Assembly: GCA_016190255.1 (NCBI GenBank)
Contig: JACPQX010000110.1
Span: forward strand, 1 to 39,906
Reading direction: 5' to 3'
Length of the DNA stretch: 39,906 nucleotides
From: Candidatus Methylomirabilis oxygeniifera
GTDB taxonomy: Bacteria; Methylomirabilota; Methylomirabilia; Methylomirabilales; Methylomirabilaceae
The position numbers and the translations under genes were made by a program. This document shows, piece after piece, positions 24,557-32,575 of the stretch. Position 1 is the first letter of the stretch. Each line of letters starts with the position of its first letter. A model generated the notes under the pieces. The model was given only the letters and a program-made list of their open reading frames with translations. It had not been told where the DNA came from and did no database searches.

Positions 24557-24617
24557 CCCCCATTCATGGCCGACTCGCCCTCCCCACCAATGGGGGGAAA
24601 GGGCAAGAGCGGAAGGT

Positions 24618-25577
24618 TTATGAGCCGGGTTCGAAGACCTCGTTCAGGCTGCTCCTGGAGGCGCCGGGCCTCACCCCCCCGCCAATTACGTAGATCTTGC
24701 CTGCGACGGCCGCCGCGCCGAGGCCGTGTCGCGCCGCCGGCATCGGGGCCATGCCGGTCCAGCGGTCAGCGCCCGGATTGTACGCCTCAGTCTGCGCGAA
24801 CGTTCCCGCCGATTCCTCGCCGCCGAAAACAAACAGGCGCCCACCCAGGGCGACCGCCGCGATCCCGCCCCTAGCGGTCGGCATCGGCCGCCGCGCCTCC
24901 CAGCGGTCGGCCGCGGGATCGTAGACTTCGGTGGCGGCCAGATTCCGACTCATCGACCCGATACGGCCGCCGACGACATAGACCTTGCCGCCAAGGGCGG
25001 CGGCCGCCAAATGATCGCGGCCCGTCGGCATCGGCGCCCGCGACCGCCAGGAGTCAGCCACCGGGTCGTATTCCTCGTTGGTCGTGAAGACCTGCCCGTC
25101 CTTGCCTCCGACGGCGTAAAGTTTCCCGTTCACCACCGCGACCGCCAATCCGCCGCGCGGCGTCGGCATCGGGCGTCTCGGCTCCCACCGATCGGTCGCC
25201 GGATCGTAGCGGAAGAGCGTCGCCATCGGCTTCCAGGGCCACAGGTCGCGATACCCGCCGACCACATAGAGCTTGCCGTTCAAGGCGACAGCGGCAGTAT
25301 GATGCAGAGGCTCTGGAAGGGGCGCCCGGTCTCGCCACCTATTCAGCGCAGGGTCGTACTCCTGAACGGCATTGGTGACGCCGCCGATGAAAAAGCTCTT
25401 GAACCCTCCGATCACGTAGATCTTTCCCGCGAGAGCCGCCGCAGCTACTTCAGTCCGTTCGACCGGCATCGGCTCGGCGGCACGCCAACTCCCAGGGTGA
25501 GCGGCAAAGGCGCCAAGAGCAATAACGAGGCAGGCCGCGCCGAACGCTCCCGCCAGGAGTGCTACACGTCGATGCAT
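24618..25577 (-). CDS. Secreted Kelch-repeat protein
   Basis: The 319-residue protein has an N-terminal hydrophobic signal (VALLAGAFGAACLVIALGAFAA) followed by about six Kelch repeats. Each has the KIYVIGG or KLYAVGG strand, then YDP...W and PMPTARGG-type turns, building a beta-propeller. Such propellers bind partners or carry oxidase sites; no catalytic tyrosine or copper ligand pattern is obvious. It is divergent from the alpha/beta hydrolase gene with about 60 bp between starts. Confidence 0.85.
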   Translation of the reverse strand: MHRRVALLAGAFGAACLVIALGAFAAHPGSWRAAEPMPVERTEVAAAALAGKIYVIGGFKSFFIGGVTNAVQEYDPALNRWRDRAPLPEPLHHTAAVALNGKLYVVGGYRDLWPWKPMATLFRYDPATDRWEPRRPMPTPRGGLAVAVVNGKLYAVGGKDGQVFTTNEEYDPVADSWRSRAPMPTGRDHLAAAALGGKVYVVGGRIGSMSRNLAATEVYDPAADRWEARRPMPTARGGIAAVALGGRLFVFGGEESAGTFAQTEAYNPGADRWTGMAPMPAARHGLGAAAVAGKIYVIGGGVRPGASRSSLNEVFEPGS

Positions 25578-25599
25578 CCTTCCCTCCTCCTCAGAGTGA

Positions 25600-25629
25600 T
25601 TGACACGTCCGACCTCACGCTCTTACAAT
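25600..25629 (+). promoter_or_regulatory. Predicted promoter of the alpha/beta hydrolase gene
   Basis: TTGACA (25600-25605), an 18-bp spacer and TACAAT (25624-25629). Only six bases separate the -10 from the ATG at 25636, so the transcript may begin at the start codon. Confidence 0.6.
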
Positions 25630-25635
25630 CGCGTC

Positions 25636-26430
25636 ATGGCAAAAGTGCGGGTCGGCCAGATCGAGATGTTTTACCGGGAAGAGGGCCAGGGTGACCATGT
25701 CGTCTGGATCCAGGGGCTCGGACTGGACCATCGAGGCTGGGCTCTCCAGATCTCCTTCTTCAGTCCGCATTTTCGCTGCCTGACCTTCGATAATCGCGAC
25801 ACAGGGCAGAGCGGCCGTTCACCCGGCCCCTATACGATCAGGACCATGGCCGACGATACCGTCGGCCTCATGGACGCGCTGGCCATCAAGCAAACACACG
25901 TCGTCGGACTCTCGATGGGCGGCGCGGTCGCCCAAGAGCTTGCGATCCACTATCCTGCTCGTGTGAAGCGGCTGGCGTTGGTCGCCACCTACACCTCGGG
26001 CGATCCCAGGGGGACCGACCTTCTCAACTCCTTCATCCAGATGCGGGCCCGATTCACCAGGGAGGAGTACCAACGCGCCATCGGCCCCTGGCTCTTCAGT
26101 TATCAGGACTATCTCATCCCCGGACTGGTGGAGGCGGCGATAAAAAAGGGGATGGACGATCCGTACTTTCTCCCACCCAAGGTCTATGCTCGCCAGGTCG
26201 AGGCAGCGACCACACACTTCACCGAGGATCGCCTGAAACAGATTCAGGCCCCGACACTCATTGTGGCCGGCGAGGACGATCTGCTGACCCCGATGCGCTT
26301 CGCCAGAACGCTTCACGAGAGCATTCCCGGCAGCAGGTTGGCGGTGATCCAGGGCACGGGTCACGGGCTGATCTGGGCACGCGCCGAGGAGTTTAACAAC
26401 CTCCTCCTGTCGTTTCTCAAGGAGGCGTGA
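25636..26430 (+). CDS. Alpha/beta hydrolase
   Basis: The 264-residue protein has the alpha/beta-hydrolase fold with nucleophile Ser93 in GLSMGGAV, the acid in AGEDDLLTP and the base in GTGHGLIW. The oxyanion region WIQGLGLDHRGW and FDNRDTGQSGRS follow family layout. The substrate is unknown; relatives include 3-oxoadipate enol-lactonase and other esterases. The ATG at 25636 begins the conserved region, and the in-frame ATG at 25600 overlaps the -35 hexamer. No ribosome site is seen upstream, which fits a leaderless mRNA. Confidence 0.88.
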   Translation: MAKVRVGQIEMFYREEGQGDHVVWIQGLGLDHRGWALQISFFSPHFRCLTFDNRDTGQSGRSPGPYTIRTMADDTVGLMDALAIKQTHVVGLSMGGAVAQELAIHYPARVKRLALVATYTSGDPRGTDLLNSFIQMRARFTREEYQRAIGPWLFSYQDYLIPGLVEAAIKKGMDDPYFLPPKVYARQVEAATTHFTEDRLKQIQAPTLIVAGEDDLLTPMRFARTLHESIPGSRLAVIQGTGHGLIWARAEEFNNLLLSFLKEA

Positions 26431-26449
26431 GTCTAACTTCCCACCCTCG

Positions 26450-26471
26450 CCCTCTCCCTCAAGGGAGAGGG
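26450..26471. terminator. Hairpin between convergent genes
   Basis: CCCTCTCCCT and AGGGAGAGGG form a perfect 10-bp stem with a CA loop, between the convergent hydrolase and htpX-like genes. No U tract follows, so it may be an extragenic palindrome rather than a true intrinsic terminator. Confidence 0.5.
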
Positions 26472-26479
26472 ATCGTTAG

Positions 26480-27637
26480 TTATCCAGCATAGGCCATCGC
26501 CTCGAGGATCCTGATCCGCTCGGCCATCGGAGGGTGGGTAGCCAGGAGGTCCGACCAGAACCCTTTGCGGTCGTCCAAAGGATGGTGCAGCGGATCGCAA
26601 ATGCAGAGCGACGCCGTTCCGCGGCTGATGCTCCGCGTGGGAGCTGTGGCGTCCCGGAGCTTCCGCAGGGCACTCGCCAGTCCCAGAGGGTTCCGGGTCA
26701 GTTCGGCGCCGGACGCGTCGGCCAAATACTCCCGGCTTCTCGAGATCGACATGGCGATCAGTTGGCCCAAGAGAGGGGCCAGCGCCACCAACACGACCCA
26801 CACGACGAACAACACGACCTGACCGATGCCGACCGCTCTCCCCTCGCCAGAATCGCGCGCCCGCCATGATCCGGTCCGGGCGCTCCAATCGTGAAGCAGC
26901 AGCACAGCCCCAAGGAGAGCTGCTGTCACAGTCATCGTCCGTGTATCGTAGTTTCGGATGTGAGACATTTCATGGGCGACGACCCCCTGCAGCTCCTCCC
27001 GGCTCATCATCGCCAGGAGGCCTTGGGTCACCGCGATAGAGGCGTGAGCCGGGTCGCGACCGGTGGCGAACGCGTTCGGATCAGGGTCCGGCACAACGTA
27101 GACCCTGGGCTTCGGAAGCCCGGAGGCGATCGCCATCTCCTCCACAACGTTATCGAGTTGGCGGGCTTTCAGGTCGGTCGGGGAAAGAGGGACGGCCCGG
27201 GAGGAGGCGAGGACCAACTTGTCACCGTTTCTGTAGCCGAGCCAGGCCGTCAGCGTCCCCACTCCAAGGGCCGCGACGGTTGCCATCGGAAAGGCGACCT
27301 GCCTCGAGGATCGGGGCGTGGAAGGCTCGAATAGACTGACGTCCCAGAGGCCTTTCGAGAAGCCGATGATGAACCGATCGACCCCATAGCCCAAGAACAG
27401 GACGAGCAGGATGAAGAGACCGATCACGAGGGCCGTCTTCCGCCGGTTGTTGGCCTGCTGATCGTAAAGATTCAGCGGCTGGGGGGGACGCAAAGGGCGG
27501 GCAGGTGGGGCCGTGCCTGAAAGGCCGGGCGCAAGGCCGACGGGCTGATCCGGCGGGCGGGCGATGGGCACCCTGGCTCCGCACTGTTTGCAGCGAGGGG
27601 CGTCAAACTGGACGAACCCGCACGACGGACAGCGCAT
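26480..27637 (-). CDS. htpX: Membrane zinc metalloprotease M48 (HtpX-like) with N-terminal zinc ribbon
   Basis: The 385-residue protein starts with a zinc ribbon (Cys3, 6, 16, 19) and a proline-rich linker. Two hydrophobic segments follow (about 67-90 and 114-134), then the M48 motif HEMSH at 222-226 and the third-ligand region SRSREYLADASG. HtpX-type proteases sit in the inner membrane and degrade damaged membrane proteins. The zinc ribbon is an addition to classic HtpX. It lies 22 bp downstream of lemA, a pairing common in bacteria. The start at 27637 is required for the ribbon. Confidence 0.9.
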   Translation of the reverse strand: MRCPSCGFVQFDAPRCKQCGARVPIARPPDQPVGLAPGLSGTAPPARPLRPPQPLNLYDQQANNRRKTALVIGLFILLVLFLGYGVDRFIIGFSKGLWDVSLFEPSTPRSSRQVAFPMATVAALGVGTLTAWLGYRNGDKLVLASSRAVPLSPTDLKARQLDNVVEEMAIASGLPKPRVYVVPDPDPNAFATGRDPAHASIAVTQGLLAMMSREELQGVVAHEMSHIRNYDTRTMTVTAALLGAVLLLHDWSARTGSWRARDSGEGRAVGIGQVVLFVVWVVLVALAPLLGQLIAMSISRSREYLADASGAELTRNPLGLASALRKLRDATAPTRSISRGTASLCICDPLHHPLDDRKGFWSDLLATHPPMAERIRILEAMAYAG

Positions 27638-27659
27638 CGTCCCGCCTCGTCTCCGGCAC

Positions 27660-28217
27660 TCAGTTCAGCGACAGATCCACGCGGGGGGAGCCCTTTTCAG
27701 CCTCCTCGATTCGAAAGTAGTCGGCTGGGCCGAACCCCATCCCGGCCGCCATCATGTTGGTCGGGAAGACCTGCTGCTTGATGTTATAACGGGCCACGAG
27801 GTCGTTGTAGAGCTGGCGGGCGAAGCCGATCCGGTTTTCGGTGCTGGTCAGCTCCTCCTGAAGCTGCAGGACATTCTGACTCGACTTGAGGTCCGGGTAG
27901 TTCTCCATCAGCGCAAACAGCCGCGAGAGCGCCTGGCTAAGCTGTCCCTCCGCCGCCGCGGCCTCTTGGGCCCCCTTCGCGGAGACCGCGCGGCTGCGTG
28001 CGCCGATGACCTTCTCCAGCGTGTCACGCTCGAACTGCATCGCGCCTTTCACCGCGTTGACCAGATTGGGGATCAGGTCATGGCGACGCTTGAGCTGGAC
28101 GTCGATCTGCTGCCAGGCATTTTGCACCTGATTCTTGAGGCCGATCAGACCGTTATACGTGACGATCAGCCATCCAAGGACGATGACGACGAACCCGAGG
28201 GTGAGATAGAACGCCAT
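27660..28217 (-). CDS. lemA: LemA family protein
   Basis: The 185-residue protein has one N-terminal membrane helix (YLTLGFVVIVLGWLIV) and the LemA core: NQVQNAWQQIDVQLKRRHDLIPNLVNAVKG, then long helices to TENRIGFARQLYND and NIKQQVFPTNMMAAGMGF. LemA is a helical membrane-anchored protein of uncertain role, often co-transcribed with HtpX-like proteases as here. It diverges from the second M16 pair. Confidence 0.92.
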   Translation of the reverse strand: MAFYLTLGFVVIVLGWLIVTYNGLIGLKNQVQNAWQQIDVQLKRRHDLIPNLVNAVKGAMQFERDTLEKVIGARSRAVSAKGAQEAAAAEGQLSQALSRLFALMENYPDLKSSQNVLQLQEELTSTENRIGFARQLYNDLVARYNIKQQVFPTNMMAAGMGFGPADYFRIEEAEKGSPRVDLSLN

Positions 28218-28353
28218 GGCTGCCCCCCTTTCAGATGCGATGTCTCCTCACCACGATCCGAGGCGCTCCTCCGAAGGAGCCCTTCTCTTCTACCACTGAT
28301 ATGGCCGCCGGTCAACGGCGATCATCCGGTCGGGCCAGCGGGCCGGATTGGTT

Positions 28354-28382
28354 TTGAAACCCGCTGGTCGTTATGCTACAGT
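28354..28382 (+). promoter_or_regulatory. Predicted promoter of the second M16 pair
   Basis: TTGAAA (28354-28359), a 17-bp spacer and TACAGT (28377-28382), with TG one base before the -10 (extended -10). Confidence 0.5.
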
Positions 28383-28423
28383 GTCACCCGCTCCCTCCCC
28401 GCGAGAGGACGAGGGTCTGACCG

Positions 28424-29947
28424 ATGCGAACACGATGGCTTTCTCTCATGGTGTCGGCACTGCTGTCCACCCTGATCGCTTACAGTGTCAGGGCGCAGGA
28501 GATCTCCCTCGACGTCAGGGAACATACCCTGAAGAACGGGATGACGCTGCTGACCGTTCCGAGGCGCGGCCACTTCACGTTCTCGGCCTACGTGCGCTTC
28601 AAGGCCGGGAGCGTACAGGAACAGGCCGGCAAGACCGGCCTCTCCCACATGCTGGAGCATATGATGTTCAAGGGGACGCGGTCGATCGGGACTCTGGATG
28701 CCGAGGAGGAGGAGCTGATCCTTCAGAGGCTCGACCGGCTCCATCGGGAGCTCTCGGGCCTACGTGAAGCGGAACGCTCTCCCTTCCCGCCGCCTGCCCT
28801 GAGCCCGGTCGAGGGGAAAGACCGCACACGACGTATCGCATTACAGAAGGAGATCGCCGAGGCCACCGCGGCCGAAAAGGCATTGATCGTTCCCAACGAA
28901 TTCTGGGAGATCTACCGCCGGCACGGCGCCGTCGGCCTCAACGCCTCGGCCTCAAGGGACGGGACGCAGTACTTCGTCAGCCTTCCCAGCAATCGCCTGG
29001 AGCTCTGGGCGATCGTTGAATCCGACCGGATCAGGCATCCGGTCTTCCGGGAGTTCTACACCGAGCGGGAGGTTGTGAAAGAGGAGAGGCGGCAGCGCTA
29101 CGAGGCGAATCCAGATGGCGCCCTCTCGGAGGCGCTGATCGCGATGGCGTTTACGGCCCACCCGTACCGCAACCCGATCATCGGCTGGCCCAGCGACCTC
29201 GATCGTCTCTTCCGCCCCGACGCCATCCGCCACTTTAGGAGCTTCTACGCGCCCAATAACGCGATAGTGGTCCTGGTGGGCGACCTCGATCCGGAACGAA
29301 CGGTCCAGATCATCGAGGAGCAGTTCGGCTCGATCCCGCCGCAGCCGCTGCCCGAGCTCCACATCACGCAGGAGCCGCCACAACGTGGAGAGCGACGGGT
29401 ATCGGTCCGGTTTGACGCCCAGCCCCGCCTGATGGTCGGCTACCACATCCCGGCCATGGGCCATCCCGATACATATGCCCTACAGGTCGCGGCCGCTCTC
29501 ATGGGGACCGGCAGAACGAGCCGATTCTACCGGGGCCTCATCGATGGCAAGCGTCTGGCCTCCTCAATTGAAGTCTCCGTGAGCCCGCTCCGAGACCCCG
29601 GCCTTCTCACCATCTCGGCCACGCCGCTCGGGCCTCACACCCCGGAGGAACTGGAGAAGGAGATCGGCGTCGAGATCGAGCGGTTGAAAGAGGCCGCCAT
29701 GACCGATCGCGAGCTGGAACGGATACGGAATCAGTTGGAAGCCGACCTGGTCCGCTCGCTGCGCTCCAACGCCTCGCTGGCAGCGGGGCTCGGTAACGCA
29801 CAGGCCATGGCGGGTGACTGGCGGTACCTTCTGGAGTCGCGCAAGCGGCTGAAGGCGGTGACCGCCAAGGACGTGCAGCAGGCGGTGATATCCTACCTGA
29901 CCACGGCGAACCGGACCGTCGCCACACTGCTTCCCGCAAAGCCATGA
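28424..29947 (+). CDS. M16 family zinc peptidase (active subunit, second pair)
   Basis: The 507-residue secreted protein has a signal peptide (SLMVSALLSTLIAYSVRA) and the zinc motif HMLEH (75-79), with the further Glu in REVVKEERRQR. Between them lies an insertion of about 60 residues, mostly charged helix, with a proline-rich stretch (SPFPPPALSPVEGKD) whose DNA resembles a dispersed CCTGAGC...TCGAGG repeat. Two M16 domains are complete. It is followed 16 bp later by an M16 gene without the zinc motif, so the two probably form one protease. Confidence 0.9.
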   Translation: MRTRWLSLMVSALLSTLIAYSVRAQEISLDVREHTLKNGMTLLTVPRRGHFTFSAYVRFKAGSVQEQAGKTGLSHMLEHMMFKGTRSIGTLDAEEEELILQRLDRLHRELSGLREAERSPFPPPALSPVEGKDRTRRIALQKEIAEATAAEKALIVPNEFWEIYRRHGAVGLNASASRDGTQYFVSLPSNRLELWAIVESDRIRHPVFREFYTEREVVKEERRQRYEANPDGALSEALIAMAFTAHPYRNPIIGWPSDLDRLFRPDAIRHFRSFYAPNNAIVVLVGDLDPERTVQIIEEQFGSIPPQPLPELHITQEPPQRGERRVSVRFDAQPRLMVGYHIPAMGHPDTYALQVAAALMGTGRTSRFYRGLIDGKRLASSIEVSVSPLRDPGLLTISATPLGPHTPEELEKEIGVEIERLKEAAMTDRELERIRNQLEADLVRSLRSNASLAAGLGNAQAMAGDWRYLLESRKRLKAVTAKDVQQAVISYLTTANRTVATLLPAKP

Positions 29948-29963
29948 TGCGGCTTGCACGGAG

Positions 29964-31463
29964 ATGATGATGGGTGAGGTGACCCGCACGCTCGGCACGG
30001 CCATCGTAATTATCGGTCTCATTGCAGGGCAGGCGGCGGCGGAAGAGCCGGGCGCGCCTGCCGTCGAGCGGCGATCCGAGGGAGCGGAGAAGATCGGCCT
30101 GATGATCTTTCCGCCGCTCCTCTGGCGCCCACCGGCCGTCGGGGATGAGGTCGAGCGCCGCACCCTCAGCAACGGCATCATCCTCTACCTGTATCCCGAC
30201 CGCACCCTCCCGCTCCTGGACGTGGTCGGACTGATCCATGGCGGCCGCCTGTACGATCCCGGCGAGAAGGCGGGCTTGGCCCGCGTGGCCGCATCGCAAA
30301 TCCGCGCGGGCGGTACCACTTCGATCGCGGCGGACGCTCTGAACGAGGAGCTGGAATCGCTCGCGGCATCCCTCGAACTGTCTGCGGGTGACGAGGCGCT
30401 CGAGGTGCGCCTGAACCTCCTGTCGAAACATACCGAACGAGGCGTCAGGCTCATGACTGACGTGCTGACCCGGCCGGCATTTGATGCCGGACAACTGGAG
30501 TTGGCCAGGGGCCGCTTCCTGGAGGAGCTTCGCCGGCGGCGCGATAACCCAACCGAGCTCCTGCACAAGGAGTTCGCCGCGCTCCACTACACCCACCGCC
30601 ACCCGCTGGGGCTGGAGCCAAGCGAGACGAGCCTCCGGAGCATCAGTCGCGAAGATCTCATCGCGTTCCATCGGCGCTACGTCCGCCCCGACAACCTGCT
30701 GCTGGCAGCGGCCGGTGATTTCGACAAGGAGGCCCTGGTCGCGCTCCTTGAACAGTCGCTCGGGAGCTGGTCCGCCAACGGCCGCTCTTCGCTGCCCTCC
30801 GTTCCAAATGTAGAGACGGCCGCCAAGCCCGGGGTATACCTGATCGAAAGGCCGATTCCGCAAAGCAGCATCGCTATCGGCCACTTTGGCGTCGATCGGA
30901 CCAATCCCGACCGCCAGGCGATTGAGCTGATGAATGTGGTCCTCGGTGGCGGGGGATTCGCCTCACGAATCACCAAGCGGGTTCGGTCCGCCGAGGGGCT
31001 GGCGTACTCCGTCGGCTCACGGTTCGGAACCGAAGGGCGCCAACCCGGATTGTTCCAGGTTGTCGCGTTGACGCGCACCGACGCGACCGCCCAGGCCGTC
31101 GCTGCGATCCTCGAAGAGATCAAGCGGCTCCGGGAGACGCCGGTGCCGGCCGCCGAGCTCGAAGCGGCGAAGGAGGCCATTTCGAACTCGTACCTCTTCT
31201 GGTTCACCGATCCAACGCAGACGGTCCGTCGGTTGATGCTGCTGGAGTTCGAGGGCCTCCCGCCCGATTACTACCACACGTTGCTCGACCGCTACCGAGC
31301 CGTGACAGGCGACCGTCTGCAGCAGGTGGCTCGCCGCTACGTCAAGCCGGACGATCTGGCCATCGTCGTGGTGGGCGACGCGAAGGCGCTGGCACCTACC
31401 CTGACGACCTTTGGCGAGGCAAGGAAGATTCCCCACGAGGCCCCGGCCGCCCACACGCCATAA
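29964..31463 (+). CDS. M16 family peptidase-like protein lacking the zinc motif (second pair)
   Basis: The 499-residue protein has a signal-like N-terminus (TAIVIIGLIAGQAAA), then the M16 start VERRTLSNGIILYLYPDR. In place of HxxEH it has GLARVAASQIRAGG, so it is catalytically inactive. It keeps the C-terminal motif GGGGFASRITKRVRSAEGLAYSV. It is the expected partner of the HMLEH protein just upstream. A strong intrinsic terminator follows at 31525. Confidence 0.88.
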   Translation: MMMGEVTRTLGTAIVIIGLIAGQAAAEEPGAPAVERRSEGAEKIGLMIFPPLLWRPPAVGDEVERRTLSNGIILYLYPDRTLPLLDVVGLIHGGRLYDPGEKAGLARVAASQIRAGGTTSIAADALNEELESLAASLELSAGDEALEVRLNLLSKHTERGVRLMTDVLTRPAFDAGQLELARGRFLEELRRRRDNPTELLHKEFAALHYTHRHPLGLEPSETSLRSISREDLIAFHRRYVRPDNLLLAAAGDFDKEALVALLEQSLGSWSANGRSSLPSVPNVETAAKPGVYLIERPIPQSSIAIGHFGVDRTNPDRQAIELMNVVLGGGGFASRITKRVRSAEGLAYSVGSRFGTEGRQPGLFQVVALTRTDATAQAVAAILEEIKRLRETPVPAAELEAAKEAISNSYLFWFTDPTQTVRRLMLLEFEGLPPDYYHTLLDRYRAVTGDRLQQVARRYVKPDDLAIVVVGDAKALAPTLTTFGEARKIPHEAPAAHTP

Positions 31464-31524
31464 GTTGTCCCTCACGATCGATTCATCCCCTGGATCCCTT
31501 CGCGTCTGTCTTTCTATCCTTGCG

Positions 31525-31556
31525 CCAGGAACCCGGATTTGTTCCTGGATTTTTTC
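31525..31556 (+). terminator. Intrinsic terminator after the M16 pair
   Basis: CCAGGAAC (31525-31532) and GTTCCTGG (31541-31548) form a perfect 8-bp stem with an 8-nt loop, followed directly by ATTTTTT. Confidence 0.85.
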
Positions 31557-31557
31557 C

Positions 31558-31586
31558 TTGACAGCGCCCCGGCCATGAGGTAATGT
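31558..31586 (+). promoter_or_regulatory. Predicted fur promoter
   Basis: TTGACA (31558-31563), 17 bp, TAATGT (31581-31586). The Fur box lies just after the predicted start. Confidence 0.5.
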
Positions 31587-31598
31587 CCCTTTCACAAT

Positions 31599-31617
31599 GA
31601 AATTGACAATCAATATC
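31599..31617 (+). promoter_or_regulatory. Fur box upstream of fur
   Basis: The 19-bp site GAAATTGACAATCAATATC matches the E. coli Fur consensus at 15 of 19 positions. It lies 14 bp before the fur start codon and downstream of the -10, suggesting autorepression. Confidence 0.65.
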
Positions 31618-31630
31618 ACTTTCAACGGCC

Positions 31631-32104
31631 ATGCAAAATAAACAACACAAGTTCCGGCAGCATCTTGTTCGGTCCGGGCTGAAAGCCACCCGCCAGCGCG
31701 AGTTGATCGCCAGGGCCTTCTTTGCCACCAACACCCACATTAGCGCCGAGGCTCTCTACCGCCGAGTGAGCGGCCGCGACCGCCGGATCGGGCTCGTCAC
31801 CGTCTATCGGACCCTGAAACTGCTGAAGGAGGCTGGCCTTGCCCACGAGCGTCAGTTCGGCGAGGGGCGCGCGCTCTTCGAGCACGCCTCCAGCGATCGG
31901 CATCACGATCACATGATCTGCAGCCACTGCGGGAAGATCGTCGAGTTTGAAAACTGTGAGATCGAGGCGTTGCAGGAAGAGGTCGCCCGGAGATTGGGTT
32001 TCACGATCCAGTATCATAAGCTCGAGCTGTATGGCCGATGCAAGGACTGTCGGGCGGATGCGAGTGGGGGAACGGGACGGATCCGGGCGGTTGGAGCTCG
32101 CTAG
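31631..32104 (+). CDS. fur: Ferric uptake regulator, Fur family
   Basis: The 157-residue protein has the winged-helix domain (LKATRQRELIARAFFATNTHISAE and GLVTVYRTLKLLKEAGL). The dimer and metal domain has the DRHHDHMICSHCGKIVEF motif: a His-rich site and a CxxC structural zinc site, with a second GRCKDC pair. This is the layout of true Fur rather than PerR or Zur, though family separation by eye is uncertain. It sits upstream of a ferric iron ABC operon, and both have Fur boxes. Confidence 0.9.
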   Translation: MQNKQHKFRQHLVRSGLKATRQRELIARAFFATNTHISAEALYRRVSGRDRRIGLVTVYRTLKLLKEAGLAHERQFGEGRALFEHASSDRHHDHMICSHCGKIVEFENCEIEALQEEVARRLGFTIQYHKLELYGRCKDCRADASGGTGRIRAVGAR

Positions 32105-32118
32105 TGCCGTTCCAACTA

Positions 32119-32244
32119 TTACAAACGCATTAAATAGGGTGTCATTGCGAAGGAACGAAGTGACTGAAGCAATCCCAAAAGCGGCGAGATTGCCACCCCT
32201 TCGCTTCACTAAGGGCTTCGGCTTATTTGGTCGCTCGCAATGAC
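32119..32244. repeat. Dispersed intergenic repeat, copy 2
   Basis: GTCATTGCGA (32141-32150) and TCGCAATGAC (32235-32244) are perfect 10-bp terminal inverted repeats. The element is an inverted copy of 1-118, including the flanking ACAAACGCATTAAATAG at 32119-32136. Confidence 0.8.
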
Positions 32245-32337
32245 AATGAAACAACATTTATGTCGTTTGCTATAGTTACGCCTAAATGGTAAGGCCGGGG
32301 AAAGCGATAGTTCTTAGCACGACACCTGTCGACAGTT

Positions 32338-32432
32338 AGTGCCGTTCCAACTTTTTGGGCAACAGAACATCCCTTGGCGATTAGCCGAAACGAGTTGGAA
32401 CGGCATTAGCCGCAACAAGTTGGAACGGCACT
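32338..32432. repeat. Small element with 16-bp terminal inverted repeats
   Basis: AGTGCCGTTCCAACTT (32338-32353) and AAGTTGGAACGGCACT (32417-32432) are perfect inverted repeats. A third partial inverted copy AGTTGGAACGGCA lies inside at 32393-32405. A fourth, AGTGCCGTTCCAACT, sits at 32103-32117 on the stop codon side of fur. Confidence 0.75.
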
Positions 32433-32438
32433 TGGTCT

Positions 32439-32462
32439 CCCCTGGAGGATCCGGGGTTTTTT
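32439..32462 (+). terminator. Intrinsic terminator upstream of the iron operon
   Basis: CCCC-T-GGA / TCC-GGGG forms a stem with one bulged base and a GGA loop, followed by six T residues (32457-32462). Confidence 0.65.
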
Positions 32463-32476
32463 GTGGGCCTCATACT

Positions 32477-32495
32477 GAAAATGACATTCTTTTTC
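32477..32495 (+). promoter_or_regulatory. Fur box upstream of the ferric iron ABC operon
   Basis: The site GAAAATGACATTCTTTTTC matches the Fur consensus at 14 of 19 positions. It lies 81 bp before the proposed TTG start and right after a terminator, so it is well placed to control the operon promoter. Confidence 0.6.
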
Positions 32496-32575
32496 ATCTC
32501 ATCGCGGACAGCGGCGTTTCGCTGACTCGGATCGAAGCAATGGGGCGCACATCAGAAACGGGGAGGTGTCGAATC

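Noticed and set aside
29607-30884. A 425-codon open frame on the minus strand
   Set aside because: It lies fully inside the two plus-strand M16 genes, has no family resemblance and an arginine-rich, low-quality composition. It is a shadow of the real genes in GC-rich DNA.
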